From contig NZ_JADQBZ010000002.1 of the NCBI RefSeq assembly GCF_016278365.1, positions 241,507-305,506 on the forward strand: a DNA stretch of 64,000 bases, read 5' to 3'. The notes under the pieces were generated by a model. The model saw only the letters and a program-made list of their open reading frames with translations, was not told the origin of the DNA and did no database searches. The translations under genes were made by a program, and so were the position numbers. Positions 9,681 through 19,879 of this stretch are shown here, piece after piece (position 1 is the stretch's first letter; each line of letters starts with the position of its first letter). This DNA comes from Methanolobus sp. (GTDB lineage: Archaea > Halobacteriota > Methanosarcinia > Methanosarcinales > Methanosarcinaceae).

Positions 9681-10061
9681 ATGACCAAGATACTCGTTGT
9701 AGAAGATAACCCCATGAACATGGAACTTGTCACCTTTATTCTGGCAGCCGGAGGCATTGATGTTACGCAGGCCTTCGACGGACCGGAAGCACTTGAAAAA
9801 ATAAAAGATACCCATTTTGACCTTATACTGCTTGACATTCAACTACCTGGAATGGATGGCATCGAAGTCATCAAAAACATAAATGCAGGTAAGACAATCC
9901 CCAATATCCCCATAGTCGCACTGACAGCTCACGCAATGCACGGAGACAGGCAAAAATTCATTGATGCGGGATGCGTGGGGTATATTTCAAAGCCAATAGA
10001 TGTTTCAACCTTTGTAGAAAGAGTACTTTCATATGTTGCAGAGGGAGGAACAAAACCCTGA
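9681..10061 (+). CDS. Single-domain response regulator (CheY/DivK-like)
   Basis: A 126-residue receiver domain with no output domain. The phosphoacceptor is D52 in LILLDIQLPGMDG; the acidic pocket is VVEDNPMN near the N-terminus; the Thr/Lys switch residues lie in ALTAHAM and YISKPID. The DNPMNMEL start resembles the receivers of hybrid-kinase pathways such as DivK. Its stop codon overlaps the start of the next gene, a hybrid histidine kinase, by four bases (CTGA), so the two are translationally linked and probably form a phosphorelay. Upstream a TATA-like run (AAATATATATA near 9632) supplies a promoter. Confidence 0.92.
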   Translation: MTKILVVEDNPMNMELVTFILAAGGIDVTQAFDGPEALEKIKDTHFDLILLDIQLPGMDGIEVIKNINAGKTIPNIPIVALTAHAMHGDRQKFIDAGCVGYISKPIDVSTFVERVLSYVAEGGTKP

Positions 10062-12709
10062 AAATACGCAACAGAACACTTGCAATCCTTACGATAACCT
10101 TTATCTGCCTATTCCTTCTGCTCGCGGTGATCACGGAATCAATAATGGATGATAGTTTCTCCAATCTTGAAGAGCGGGAAGTTGCAACGAACGTTTTCAG
10201 AGCGAAAGCATCTATTGATTCACAGACCAATTACCTTACAGCCACAGCAAAAGATTGGGGCCAGTGGGTCGACACGTTCAATTTTATGCACGGAGACGAA
10301 ACTTACATTGACAATAATCTTGACGTAGAATCATTGGCAAACCTGCAGATAGATATGATGTTGTTCTTTGATGCTTCCGGCGAATTATATTATATTGCAG
10401 GTGTGGATCATCACACCATTGAAGAGAGGAACATATCAGCCACTTTTCGTGAGTATATAGCTACAGAACATCTGCTTTTTTTAGAACCATCCCTTGATAA
10501 ATATGTTTCCGGCATGATCAGTACTCCTGAAGGCCCGATGATGGTTGGGACAAGTCCTATAACACCTAATCCCATCGATGAAACTATTGCAGGCACTATA
10601 GTCATAGCAAAATTCCTGGACCCCGGATTTATTGAGGAACTGGAGGAAACTACCCAGCTCTCCATCAATATAAAAGATATCGTCCCGTACATCCCATCTC
10701 TTGATAATAATTCCGCGCTTCTGCAAGATAGTGAGAGCTTTCAGATAGACTATGCGGATGAAGGTACTGCTGTAGGAACCACATTATTGAAAGACATCAA
10801 TGGGGTTCCTGCACTGGCCATGGAAATAGAGATGCAAAGGGATGTGTATCAACAAGGGCAATCTGCTATCCACTACGTGTTATACGCACTGTTCGCTATA
10901 GGAGCAGTTTATGGCCTTGTTTTGATATTATTGATCGAAAAATCAGTACTTGCACGTGTGACACTTCTGAGCCGTAACGTGAACTCTATAACCGAGAACG
11001 GTTCACTTTCATCCCGGGTGCATATAAGTGGCAATGACGAGCTGCGCATGCTTGCAGACAACATGAATCACATGCTGCAAACATTGGAAGATAACGAAGA
11101 AAAACTACAGGCAGCAGAGCATGAGAACCAGCAAAAAATGGAGGCTGTGCTTGCAAACATACTCAGCGGAATTCTTATCATAGATTCTCAAACACATAAA
11201 ATAATAGATGTCAACCCTGCAGCAGAAGACATCATCGGGCTTCCTAAAAAAGAGTTAGTGGGGCGTGAATGTCATGAATTCATATGCCCTGCAGAGAAAG
11301 GAAAATGCCCTATAAGTGATCTTGGGATGAGTGTGAACAGGTCAGAACGCATGCTGATCAATCAAGAGGGCAAAAAGATATGGATTCTTAAATCAGTCGT
11401 ACCTGTGACCGTATCAGGCAAGGATTACTTCATCGAGAGCTTTGTGGACCTGAGTAAGATAAAGGAAGCCGAAGAGAAACTCATCCAGGCAAGAGTAGCA
11501 GCTGAGACTGCAAACCGCGCCAAGAGTGATTTCCTCACAACCATGAGCCATGAACTGAGAACACCACTTAACTCTATTATAGGATTTTCGGACCTTATAA
11601 TCAGTGGCAGTGTTGGACAAATATCCGACACACAGAGACGGTTCATTGAAAATATATCCTCAAGCGGGAAGCATTTGCTTGCTCTTATAAATAACGTACT
11701 CGACCTTTCGAAGGTAGAAGCAAACAAGATGGAACTGTACTATGAGATATTCTCTGTTGCAGACGTATTTAGCGAAGTGAAACAACTCATCTCACCCTTA
11801 GCTGCCGGAAGTGGGCTCAGGGTAGAGTTTCACAGGGAAGATAATATTACAACCATGTATGCCGATAAGACCAGATTCAAGCAGATACTCTTTAACCTGA
11901 TCAGTAATGCAATCAAATTCACTCCAACAGATGGCAGTGTGGCTGTTTTTGCAAGCAGAAAAGGAGACATGGCAGAATTCATTGTCAAAGATACGGGCAT
12001 AGGGATATCGAAGAACGATAAAGGCAGACTGTTCCAGCCCTTCACACAGCTGGATTCTGCAATAAACCGCCAGTATGCGGGCACGGGACTTGGGCTGTCC
12101 CTTGTGAAGCAGTTCATAGAGATGCACAATGGGAATATCAGAGTTGATAGCGAAGTAGGGAAGGGTACGACCTTTACCTTTGAATTACCCCTGATAAAAA
12201 GAGATATCAAGGAAGTAAATCTGAGAGAAGCTCGGGACAAAGGGGATGGATTGGGCGAGGCGAATATCGTATCAGGAACTATCAGGCAGGAAAATACGAT
12301 CATCGAAGAACCATTGATCCTGGTGATTGAAGATGATGATAATTCAAGAGAATTGCTTGAGGTCACCCTGAAAAATGAAGGTTATCGTGTGGCATCCGCT
12401 TCCAGCGGAGCGGAAGCACTTAAACTTGCTGAGAGATTAAAACCTCTTGCGATCACCCTGGACATAATGATGCCAGGTATGGATGGCTGGGATGTCCTCA
12501 AACACCTGAAAGAGGAGGAAAGGACAAAAGACATACCTGTGATTATCACTTCCATGCTGGATGACAAGGAAATAGGCAGGACATGGGGAGCAATTGACTA
12601 TTTCATCAAGCCTGTAGATAAAGATGTCCTCATAGCTGCGCTGGAGAAGATCGAAGGTAACGTTTTAAAAAGGGACGCAAGGGAAACTGCCAAAAGCAGT
12701 ATCAATTGA
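10058..12709 (+). CDS. Hybrid sensor histidine kinase (CHASE4-HAMP-PAS-HisKA-HATPase-REC)
   Basis: An 883-residue membrane kinase. After a short basic N-terminus come a membrane helix (about 8-28), a CHASE4-like extracellular sensor (about 35-250, with the AKDWGQWVDTFNFM motif), a second helix (about 258-280), a HAMP linker, a PAS domain (about 365-465), the HisKA box with H498 in MSHELRTPL, an ATPase domain with DTGIGI and GTGLGLSLV, and a C-terminal receiver with D802 in LDIMMPGMDG. The start is unusual: the only upstream ATG (9971) lies 91 bases inside the regulator gene and has no ribosome site, whereas a CTG at 10058 follows GGAGGA by eight bases and overlaps the regulator stop. The first downstream ATG or GTG would cut into or remove the first helix. 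Confidence 0.88.
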   Translation: MKIRNRTLAILTITFICLFLLLAVITESIMDDSFSNLEEREVATNVFRAKASIDSQTNYLTATAKDWGQWVDTFNFMHGDETYIDNNLDVESLANLQIDMMLFFDASGELYYIAGVDHHTIEERNISATFREYIATEHLLFLEPSLDKYVSGMISTPEGPMMVGTSPITPNPIDETIAGTIVIAKFLDPGFIEELEETTQLSINIKDIVPYIPSLDNNSALLQDSESFQIDYADEGTAVGTTLLKDINGVPALAMEIEMQRDVYQQGQSAIHYVLYALFAIGAVYGLVLILLIEKSVLARVTLLSRNVNSITENGSLSSRVHISGNDELRMLADNMNHMLQTLEDNEEKLQAAEHENQQKMEAVLANILSGILIIDSQTHKIIDVNPAAEDIIGLPKKELVGRECHEFICPAEKGKCPISDLGMSVNRSERMLINQEGKKIWILKSVVPVTVSGKDYFIESFVDLSKIKEAEEKLIQARVAAETANRAKSDFLTTMSHELRTPLNSIIGFSDLIISGSVGQISDTQRRFIENISSSGKHLLALINNVLDLSKVEANKMELYYEIFSVADVFSEVKQLISPLAAGSGLRVEFHREDNITTMYADKTRFKQILFNLISNAIKFTPTDGSVAVFASRKGDMAEFIVKDTGIGISKNDKGRLFQPFTQLDSAINRQYAGTGLGLSLVKQFIEMHNGNIRVDSEVGKGTTFTFELPLIKRDIKEVNLREARDKGDGLGEANIVSGTIRQENTIIEEPLILVIEDDDNSRELLEVTLKNEGYRVASASSGAEALKLAERLKPLAITLDIMMPGMDGWDVLKHLKEEERTKDIPVIITSMLDDKEIGRTWGAIDYFIKPVDKDVLIAALEKIEGNVLKRDARETAKSSIN

Positions 12710-12725
12710 GATGATTATACTGCAT

Positions 12726-13262
12726 TCAGAGTTTTCCCAGATATCCAGCGAGCTTGTCCAGAGATTCGTTCCATCCCTGCTTCATATCTGCAAGGTCTGT
12801 TTCACTGATGCCTTCTATGTTTGGATATTTCAGGGTGAACTTTGTCTTACCATCCTGTTCTTCGAACATCACTGTAACAAGCATTTGCAGAGGCCAGTCT
12901 ACGCTCATCCCATAGTATGATGCCGGGACCACGTTGCCTTTCTCATCCGCAAAGGAGTCAGTAGCTACTATTCTCTCCATTGGAACAATCTCACGGTAAG
13001 AACCGGTGCTCCAGAAGTCCTGACCCTCAGGTGAGCGCATGCAATAGAGATAGGAGCCCCCTACACGCAGATCTATACTGCAGAAGGGCGATGTGAAACC
13101 TTTCGGTCCCCACCACTGCATTACATGTTCAGGTGTTGTCCAGACTTTCCATACAAGTTCACGCGGCGCGTCGAAGACACGTGCGATGAAAAGTTCCCTA
13201 CCATCAGTATTTGATATAGCATTGATTTTCACTTCACTCTCATCCATACCCATTCCCCCCAC
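12726..13262 (-). CDS. SRPBCC/AHSA1 family protein
   Basis: A 178-residue protein of the START-like SRPBCC fold, subgroup AHSA1 (activator of Hsp90 ATPase homologue 1-like). Typical features are REL(F)IARVFDAPRELVWKVWT near residue 25, the PEHVMQWWGPKGFTSP segment, SIDLRVGGSYLYCMRSPEG, and the C-terminal helix MKQGWNESLDKLAGYL. The fold makes a hydrophobic pocket; ligands are seldom known and archaeal members are uncharacterised. It is convergent with the hybrid kinase (17-base gap) and has no obvious operon partner. The first residues MGGMGMDESEV are rich in Met and the true start may be one of the internal ATGs. Confidence 0.85.
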   Translation of the reverse strand: MGGMGMDESEVKINAISNTDGRELFIARVFDAPRELVWKVWTTPEHVMQWWGPKGFTSPFCSIDLRVGGSYLYCMRSPEGQDFWSTGSYREIVPMERIVATDSFADEKGNVVPASYYGMSVDWPLQMLVTVMFEEQDGKTKFTLKYPNIEGISETDLADMKQGWNESLDKLAGYLGKL

Positions 13263-13441
13263 TTAAATAGTATTTGTTCTATCCTATAGATTATACGGAG
13301 AAAAATCTAAGACTTCGTCTCTATGGGACAATACCAGCACTATCCTTTTGTTATTTCCAAGTACCACTTTGTGGCAGTCAGTAGCTGTAATAAGCAAACT
13401 GGTGAAGCAGCCACGATCCAAAAATCAAAAATGCCGTGTGT

Positions 13442-13618
13442 TCACGACATTGAGATTGCATCGACGGGGCAGGTATCTACACAATCACCACAGTCTACGC
13501 ATGTGTCCGGGTCAACGACCGCAAGGTCTTTATCGTTCATTGAGATCGCTTCCACAGGGCATGAATCTACACATGCTCCACATCCGGTACAAAGATCCTT
13601 ATTGACAATAGCTGGCAT
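13442..13618 (-). CDS. Small 2x[4Fe-4S] ferredoxin
   Basis: A 58-residue ferredoxin read directly from the minus strand. It contains two CxxCxxCxxxCP motifs, CTGCGACVDSCP (from C10) and CVDCGDCVDTCP (from C40), the standard binding sites for two [4Fe-4S] clusters, in a nearly perfect internal repeat (each followed by V-[ED]-A-I-S-M). The start ATG at 13618 follows GGAGT by eight bases and the stop is TGA. Such clostridial-type ferredoxins carry low-potential electrons in methanogens. It stands alone between the AHSA1 gene and the chemoreceptor gene; T-rich stretches follow on the minus strand (13419-13432) and may end transcription. Assignment is firm; its redox partner is unknown. Confidence 0.92.
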   Translation of the reverse strand: MPAIVNKDLCTGCGACVDSCPVEAISMNDKDLAVVDPDTCVDCGDCVDTCPVDAISMS

Positions 13619-13862
13619 CTGATTTCACTCCTATAGTACCTTTACAAAAGGCAATATAATCATAGTGTGGGACTCTCTGATAAATACCTGTCGAATTTGA
13701 TTTGAATATAATCACTATTTATATTTTTGTATTTATAATGATAATATAGGCGATGCAGACGCGACAGTAAATAATACAATAGAAAAATATATATTTAATG
13801 TTTTTAATAGTGACAGCAATTTATGCTCATTTATAACATGTAACTTTAAAAAGAGAGATACC

Positions 13863-16010
13863 ATGAACTTAAAAAAAATGACTATCAAAAGCAAGCTCAT
13901 TTTGTATATTGTAGTCAGTGTTGCGCTATTAATGTCAGCCAGCACCTACATGATTGTTGATAAAGTAACTGACCAGAACATCGAACAAGCCTATGAACAA
14001 GCTGACAATGTTGCAGCAGGCTACGCATACAGGTATGATAGCGACATGCGTGCTAACCAGCTGATAGGACAGACAATTGCACACACATTGGAAAATTACA
14101 ACAGCGCTGACAGGAGCGAGGTCAATACTATTCTCAGGAACCTGCTTCTGGAAAATCCCGGTCTGCTTGCAACTTATGCAGGATACGAAGCAAATGCTTT
14201 TGATGGAACCGACGCAACTTTTGTGAATACAGAGGGACATGATGCAACAGGCAGGTTCATACCCACGTGGAGTGCAACAGGTAGCGGTGCAGCTCTCGCT
14301 CCGCTTGAAGGTTATGACACTTATGAGTACTACCAGTTGCCGAAATCCCTTAAAAAAGATGTCATACTTGAACCTTACATATATGATGGTATAATGATCG
14401 TCAGCTACGTTTCACCTATTATGAAAGACGGGAAATTTGCAGGTATTGCCGGTGTGGATGTTTCCCTGGATTATATTGATGAAGAGGTTTCCCAGGTGGA
14501 AATGTTTGATACCGGATATGCTTTTATGGTAAGCAATATGGGAATGTTCATGTCACATCCTACAGAAAAGCAATGGGTAGGCACAAAGTACCTCTCTGAA
14601 TTCAATGACCCTGCAATCAACAGGATGGCATCCGATATAAAGAATGGAGTGGGCGGACGAATACAGGTTGTAGACCCGGCCACCGGCAAAAATGTAGCCA
14701 TGGTATACCAGCCACTGGACACAGCAGATTTTGCATTCGTACTGACCATCCCCGAAGAGGAGATGTTCGCTGGTGCAGTAGACCTGCGTAACCAGTTAAT
14801 CGTTATATCAATAGTTGCAGTACTTGCAATGGCAGGCATTGCATACCTTATAGCGCGTTCCATAACCAGACCAATAAAGGATATAGTCAATGATTTTGAA
14901 CAGATATCCACCGATGCGCTTGAAGGTAAGCTTGACAGGAGAGCAGACACTGATGTGGGAATTGACTTTGAGGCAATACCCAAAGGACTAAACGATATCC
15001 TGAGATCCCTTACAGACATTATAGTCAATATCAGCAGGAATGCAAATACTGTTGCAAGTACTTCCGAAGAGATGTCTGCATCCATAGAAGAGATTACCGC
15101 AGCATCAAGCCAGGTCTCACAAACAATAAACAGCATTGCTAAAGGTGCTCTGGACCAGTCCTCAAAAGCGCAGGAGATCTCGCGTGCTATGGACGACATG
15201 AGCTCAAGCGTACAGGAGATAGCCGTCAATGCCCAGAGATCTGCTGAGATATCCATGGACTCCAGTAAAAAGACCACGGCAGTCGGGAACAAGTCCGAGG
15301 ACCTGATGATCCAGATGGAAGAGATAAAAAAAGCATCCATGGAATCTGCAGCGGCCATAAAGGAGCTTGATAACAAGTCCAAGCAGATAGGAGAGATAGT
15401 CAGCCTTATCACAAACATTGCAGATCAGACAAACCTGCTGGCTCTCAACGCAGCCATCGAGGCAGCGAGGGCCGGGGAACACGGACGGGGATTTGCTGTT
15501 GTTGCAGATGAGGTGCGCAAGCTTGCAGAGGAATCGGGGGACGCCGCAAAGGAAATATCCGGGCTTATAAAGCAGATACAGCACGATACAGGAGTGGTAG
15601 TTGGATCGGTTGAAAAAGGTAACATAACTGTGGCCAGCGGTGTTGAAGCTTTGAATGAAACGGTCAGTGCCATGAAGGATATAGTTCAGGGAGCAATAAG
15701 AACTGCTGAGATGGTCCAGGATATTGCCGCTGCCGCCCAGGAGCAGTCCGCATCTATAGAACAGATTACAGCTTCTGTTGAGGAAGTCACTTCAATATCT
15801 GAAGGAGCAGCCACTGGAACCGAGCAGACATCCGCTGCAGTCGAACAACAGAGTGCCTCCCTACAGGAAATCGCACACAGTTCTCAGGAACTCTCCGGCA
15901 TGGCTATTGCAATGCAGGAAATGGTCAATCGATTCGTCCTGGCCCGGGAAGAACTTGAGGAACAGGTCGGTGCACCTCAAGTGATTAAGAACAGAAAGGG
16001 ACTGAAATAA
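13863..16010 (+). CDS. Methyl-accepting chemotaxis protein with dCache sensor
   Basis: A 715-residue transmembrane chemoreceptor. A membrane helix at about residues 13-32 is followed by an extracellular double-Cache region (about 40-305; motifs [27 protein letters not shown] and [11 protein letters not shown]), a second helix (about 313-335), a HAMP domain and a long cytoplasmic coiled coil. The signalling tip is the near-universal [20 protein letters not shown]. Gln/Glu-rich pairs flanking the tip are potential methylation sites. dCache domains often bind amino acids or other small ligands; the ligand here is unknown. Promoter TATA (AAATATATATT) lies upstream and GAGAGAT serves as ribosome site. 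A hairpin straddling the stop codon ends the transcript. No che genes are in the window. Confidence 0.93.
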   Translation: MNLKKMTIKSKLILYIVVSVALLMSASTYMIVDKVTDQNIEQAYEQADNVAAGYAYRYDSDMRANQLIGQTIAHTLENYNSADRSEVNTILRNLLLENPGLLATYAGYEANAFDGTDATFVNTEGHDATGRFIPTWSATGSGAALAPLEGYDTYEYYQLPKSLKKDVILEPYIYDGIMIVSYVSPIMKDGKFAGIAGVDVSLDYIDEEVSQVEMFDTGYAFMVSNMGMFMSHPTEKQWVGTKYLSEFNDPAINRMASDIKNGVGGRIQVVDPATGKNVAMVYQPLDTADFAFVLTIPEEEMFAGAVDLRNQLIVISIVAVLAMAGIAYLIARSITRPIKDIVNDFEQISTDALEGKLDRRADTDVGIDFEAIPKGLNDILRSLTDIIVNISRNANTVASTSEEMSASIEEITAASSQVSQTINSIAKGALDQSSKAQEISRAMDDMSSSVQEIAVNAQRSAEISMDSSKKTTAVGNKSEDLMIQMEEIKKASMESAAAIKELDNKSKQIGEIVSLITNIADQTNLLALNAAIEAARAGEHGRGFAVVADEVRKLAEESGDAAKEISGLIKQIQHDTGVVVGSVEKGNITVASGVEALNETVSAMKDIVQGAIRTAEMVQDIAAAAQEQSASIEQITASVEEVTSISEGAATGTEQTSAAVEQQSASLQEIAHSSQELSGMAIAMQEMVNRFVLAREELEEQVGAPQVIKNRKGLK

Positions 16011-16022
16011 ATCCCTTTTTTA
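15995..16022 (+). terminator. Hairpin plus T-run at the end of the dCache chemoreceptor gene
   Basis: A 7-bp perfect stem (AAAGGGA with TCCCTTT) surrounds the TAA stop codon in its ten-base loop and runs directly into a tract of seven or eight T. Position and shape fit a transcription end between this gene and the convergent CDC48 gene. Confidence 0.55.
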
Positions 16023-16049
16023 TCTTATCTGCTTTCTTTTTTGAGATAT

Positions 16050-18290
16050 TTACTGGTATCCGGTTTCCCCGCCAAGATCGGGGACCTTTTCTTCCTCATT
16101 GGCAGCATATCTTGCAAACGCCTCGGAAGCCTGCTCATAGAGGCTCATTGCGGTGCGGGACGTAGTTGGTTTGACACGGCGTATGGCTTTCATGAAATGA
16201 ACGGATGTTATTTTGATGCCTACTACCCTGGATCTGGCTTCCTCCCTGCTTAGACCGGGAGTGACGATCTCACGCAGAGCAAGCATGGAGGCTTCGCGGC
16301 AGATAGCTTCGATATCAGAGCCTACGTAACCTTCGGTCATATGTGCCAGTTCATGGACATTCACATCATCACCAAGGGGCTTGCCATGGAGATGGATGTC
16401 AAATATTTTTTCCCGGCCTTTAGTATCCGGGGGGCGGACATATATGAGCCTGTCAAAGCGCCCCGGACGCAACAGAGCAGGGTCAACGATGTCCGGGCGA
16501 TTGGTTGCAGCGATTATTACCACATCCCTTAGCTCCTCAACGCCGTCTATTTCAGTGAGTATCTGGCTCACGACACGTTCGCTTGAGTGGGCATCGATAC
16601 TTGATCCACGCTCAGAAGCCATCGAGTCTATCTCGTCAAAGAATATCACGGTCGGAGCAGCCTGTTTAGCCTTGCGGAAGGTCTCGCGCACTGCACGCTC
16701 CGACTCGCCCACGTAGCGACTTAAGAGTTCAGGGCCCTTGATGCTGATGAAGTTAGCCTCACTCTCGGTTGCCACAGCCTTTGCCAGCATGGTCTTACCG
16801 GTACCGGGGGGACCGAAGAGCATGATTCCGCGCGGAGGTCTTGTACTCACTGCCTCAAACAGTTCCGGGTACTTCAAAGGCCACTCCACTGCCTCCGAAA
16901 GTTCCTGCTTGGCAGCATCCAGACCGCCAATCTCATTCCACCTCACCGAGGGCATCTCCACGAAAACCTCACGCATGGCTGAAGGCTCGATATTCCGGAG
17001 AGCATCATCAAAGTCCTTTCTGGTCACCTGCAGCTTTTCCATGAACTCCGGAGGGATCTCATCCTCCACATCATCTATCTTAAGGTCGGGTAGCATCCTC
17101 CTGAGGGCGTGCATCGCAGCTTCCTTGCACAAAGAAGAAAGATCGGCACCCACAAACCCATGTGTGACAGCAGCTATTTCCTCAAGGCTGATCCCTTCCT
17201 CCAGAGGCATGCCTCTTGTATGGACAAAGAGTATCTGAAGACGGCCCGCACTGTCAGGTATCCCTACTTCGATCTCACGGTCGAACCTGCCACCTCTGCG
17301 CAAGGCTTCATCAATAGAGTTTGGGCGATTGGTTGCGGCTATGACTATGACCTTGCCTCTTGATGTAAGTCCATCCATCAGGGACAATAGTTGAGCGACT
17401 ATCCTGCGCTCCATCTCACCTAATACCTCGTCACGCTTAGGTGCAATGGAATCTATCTCGTCTATGAAAATTATCGAGGGAGCGTTCTTTTCCGCATCCT
17501 CGAATATCTGTCTCAGCTTGTGTTCGCTCTCCCCGTAGTACTTGGAAACAATTTCAGGACCGCTCACAGATATGAAATTTGCATCAGTTTCACTTGCAAC
17601 AGCTCTTGCTATCAGCGTTTTCCCCGTTCCGGGAGGACCATATAGAAGAACACCTTTGGGAGGATCTACTGCAAGCTTCTGGAACAGCTCCGGGTGCTTG
17701 AGGGGAAGTTCGATCATTTCCCTCACAAGCCCCAACTCGCGTTTGAGGCCTCCAATATCCTCATAGTTGATCTGTCCGGCAACGCCCTCCTGCACCACAG
17801 TACTCTCCCTGAGATTTATCTGGGTATTCCTGCTAACTACCACAGGACCTGCAGGAATAGTAGATAACACAACAAAAGAAACCGGGTTACTGACAGCTTC
17901 TACGCGTACAGCCTGCCCTTTTATGACCGGGCGCCCTTCAAGTATTCTCAGGATAAAGCGCGGCCCTCCCACAAGACGGGTCTCTCTTGTGGGAGCGAGG
18001 GTTATCTTCTCTGCTTCGCTAACAGTAACCTTCCTGACCGTTACCTTATCATCAATGCTGACTTTTGCATTGTTCCTGAGATTGCCGTCAATCCTGATAA
18101 CGTCCTTGCCTGCATCCTCCAGATATCCGGGCCAGACGATAGCATAACATTTCTCCTTGTTTCTTATTTCAACGATATCGCCACTGATAACCCCTATAGA
18201 TTCCATAAGGACCTTATCAAGCCTGGCAATTCCCCGGCCCGCATCCCTTGGGTAAGCCTGTCCCACACTGACGGTAATTTCCTCAGTCAA
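16050..18290 (-). CDS. CDC48/VCP family AAA+ ATPase
   Basis: A 746-residue archaeal CDC48, the hexameric unfoldase that extracts and unfolds proteins, often for the proteasome. In order: an N-terminal double-psi barrel domain (about 1-180), the D1 ATPase with GPPGTGKT near residue 217, Walker [15 protein letters not shown] and the ATNRPNSID second region, and the D2 ATPase with GPPGTGKT near 491, [14 protein letters not shown] and [20 protein letters not shown]. Both modules keep Walker and arginine-finger residues. Length matches Thermoplasma VAT. The start is TTG with GGTGAT upstream; no ATG gives the conserved N-terminal sequence. It is monocistronic, convergent with the chemoreceptor gene. 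Confidence 0.95.
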   Translation of the reverse strand: MTEEITVSVGQAYPRDAGRGIARLDKVLMESIGVISGDIVEIRNKEKCYAIVWPGYLEDAGKDVIRIDGNLRNNAKVSIDDKVTVRKVTVSEAEKITLAPTRETRLVGGPRFILRILEGRPVIKGQAVRVEAVSNPVSFVVLSTIPAGPVVVSRNTQINLRESTVVQEGVAGQINYEDIGGLKRELGLVREMIELPLKHPELFQKLAVDPPKGVLLYGPPGTGKTLIARAVASETDANFISVSGPEIVSKYYGESEHKLRQIFEDAEKNAPSIIFIDEIDSIAPKRDEVLGEMERRIVAQLLSLMDGLTSRGKVIVIAATNRPNSIDEALRRGGRFDREIEVGIPDSAGRLQILFVHTRGMPLEEGISLEEIAAVTHGFVGADLSSLCKEAAMHALRRMLPDLKIDDVEDEIPPEFMEKLQVTRKDFDDALRNIEPSAMREVFVEMPSVRWNEIGGLDAAKQELSEAVEWPLKYPELFEAVSTRPPRGIMLFGPPGTGKTMLAKAVATESEANFISIKGPELLSRYVGESERAVRETFRKAKQAAPTVIFFDEIDSMASERGSSIDAHSSERVVSQILTEIDGVEELRDVVIIAATNRPDIVDPALLRPGRFDRLIYVRPPDTKGREKIFDIHLHGKPLGDDVNVHELAHMTEGYVGSDIEAICREASMLALREIVTPGLSREEARSRVVGIKITSVHFMKAIRRVKPTTSRTAMSLYEQASEAFARYAANEEEKVPDLGGETGYQ

Positions 18291-18397
18291 CTATGATCAC
18301 CATGATAGAATATACGGCATATGCTAACTACGTAATTGCTCAAGCGGGATTTAAAAAGGTTCCCGCGATAAATAAGAAAATAGAAATGAAAGAGAGA

Positions 18398-19096
18398 TCA
18401 CATCTCGCTTTTCAGTCTGGAAACAAGTTCTTCCTGTATGGTGGAAGTGCGGTCGCCGCCGCATACCATGCCCCGCACACCAATGATATCAGGCCGGATG
18501 CGCCTGAGCATGGGAAGATCCTCAAACTTGAGAGTGCCGGCAAGCGCTGATTCAAGACCCTGGTCCCTGATTGCACTTGTAAAGCTCGTCAGTTCTTCCT
18601 CGTCCATGAACTCAAAGGTCGAGCGCCCGTCCTTGATGCCTGTGTCTACCATTACCACGTCGACACCCGCCTGCGCGCCGATGGCGGGGAGCAGGTGAGG
18701 AGATATGGAGTTGATTCTCCTGTAATCTGAATAACCTGATGCGACAACTTTTTTGGAAGGGTCCAGGTCCTTGACAGAACGTGTGATCTTGGTCAGCATA
18801 TCCAGAGCCTGCTCTTCGGTCTGGATATCATAGAGGCCCACCTTGATATAGTGAGCGCCTGCAACAGCAGCGCCAAGAGCTGCAAGCGATGCGGTGCCGG
18901 GTTTATAATTAAAGTCTCCGATTGTCGCACTTATAGGCTTTTGAGAGCCGATGGCTTCTTTCACAGACCTTATGACCCAGGGGAAATTAGCGCCCAAGGA
19001 CCCTTCTTTAGGGTTTTTCACATCAATAATGTCAGCACCACCTTTGTGTGCTGCTATTGCTTCCTCAGGATTAATGGGACTGACAAGTAACTTCAT
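18398..19096 (-). CDS. mfnB: (5-formylfuran-3-yl)methyl phosphate synthase
   Basis: A 232-residue TIM-barrel enzyme (DUF556) that condenses two molecules of glyceraldehyde 3-phosphate into the furan phosphate of methanofuran, the C1 carrier of the first step of CO2 reduction in methanogenesis. The Schiff-base lysine is K27 in DIIDVKNPKEGSLGANFPW; further conserved parts are ATIGDFNYKPGT, HYIKVGLYD and VMVDTGIKDGRSTF. Length is that of characterised MfnB. The ATG follows GAGGT by a few bases. It diverges from the HisA/F-like gene across 30-45 bases, so the two may share a control region. Confidence 0.93.
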   Translation of the reverse strand: MKLLVSPINPEEAIAAHKGGADIIDVKNPKEGSLGANFPWVIRSVKEAIGSQKPISATIGDFNYKPGTASLAALGAAVAGAHYIKVGLYDIQTEEQALDMLTKITRSVKDLDPSKKVVASGYSDYRRINSISPHLLPAIGAQAGVDVVMVDTGIKDGRSTFEFMDEEELTSFTSAIRDQGLESALAGTLKFEDLPMLRRIRPDIIGVRGMVCGGDRTSTIQEELVSRLKSEM

Positions 19097-19140
19097 AGCA
19101 TAACCTCTTTTTTATAGCATGACAGATGTATGAATTAAAT

Positions 19141-19848
19141 ATGTTTCGTATCCTTTTTGTTCTTGACGTTTTCAACCGGACGGTAGTTCACGCACAGGGC
19201 GGAAACAGGAGGGAATACAAGCCCATTCATTTTTCCAGCCGCATTTGTGATAGTTCGGATGCTATCAGGATAGTTGATACAGTAAAACCCAGAGAGGTAT
19301 ATATTGCTGACCTGAACCTTCTTGAAGATATAGGTAAGAGAGAAAAGAACTTTGAGGTTATTCAGGGAGTAAACCAAAGAGCAACTACAATGGTTGACGC
19401 CGGAATTACATCCTTTGCAGAAACAGAAGACATACTGGAAATAGTGCCCACAATAGTACTCGGTACTGAAACAGCCTCCATCGAAACAATAGAAGAGGTG
19501 GCTTTAAATTATCCAGGCCGCGCTGTAGTCAGCATTGATAAAAAGTACGGCAGAATACTAACCAAAGACCCTGCTATGCCGAATGACCCCTTTGAGATAG
19601 TTAAGATGCTCAATAAGTTTAATCTGCAGGACATAATAATCCTGGACCTTGACAGGGTTGGTACAACAAGCGGCGTAGACTCACAATTCTTAAGTAAAAT
19701 AGCATCAATCTCAGAGCACAATGTACTTCTTGGCGGAGGGGTTCGCAACATCGAGGATATAGAAACACTTGAAAAAATAGGCATTGAGGGTGCCCTTGTG
19801 GCAACTGCTCTGCATAATGGTTCACTTCCCCTTGAGAAGGTACGATAA
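19141..19848 (+). CDS. HisA/HisF-related TIM-barrel protein
   Basis: A 235-residue (beta/alpha)8 protein of the HisA/HisF-related family found in methanogens and in methylotrophs with methanopterin-dependent C1 enzymes. Seen motifs: FRILFVLDVFNRTVVHAQGG at the start (Asp and the following loop equal the HisA catalytic region), EVYIADLNLLE, and two phosphate-binding loops IILDLDRVGTTSG and LLGGGVRNIEDIE. It is not the histidine isomerase proper, which has other active-site loops. Its place beside mfnB fits a cofactor role (methanofuran or tetrahydromethanopterin), but that is inference. I placed the start at the ATG at 19141, where family members begin; an ATG at 19126 adds five residues. Confidence 0.78.
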   Translation: MFRILFVLDVFNRTVVHAQGGNRREYKPIHFSSRICDSSDAIRIVDTVKPREVYIADLNLLEDIGKREKNFEVIQGVNQRATTMVDAGITSFAETEDILEIVPTIVLGTETASIETIEEVALNYPGRAVVSIDKKYGRILTKDPAMPNDPFEIVKMLNKFNLQDIIILDLDRVGTTSGVDSQFLSKIASISEHNVLLGGGVRNIEDIETLEKIGIEGALVATALHNGSLPLEKVR

Positions 19849-19879
19849 AATAATAATTTAATCCGTTAATGGTGTAAAC

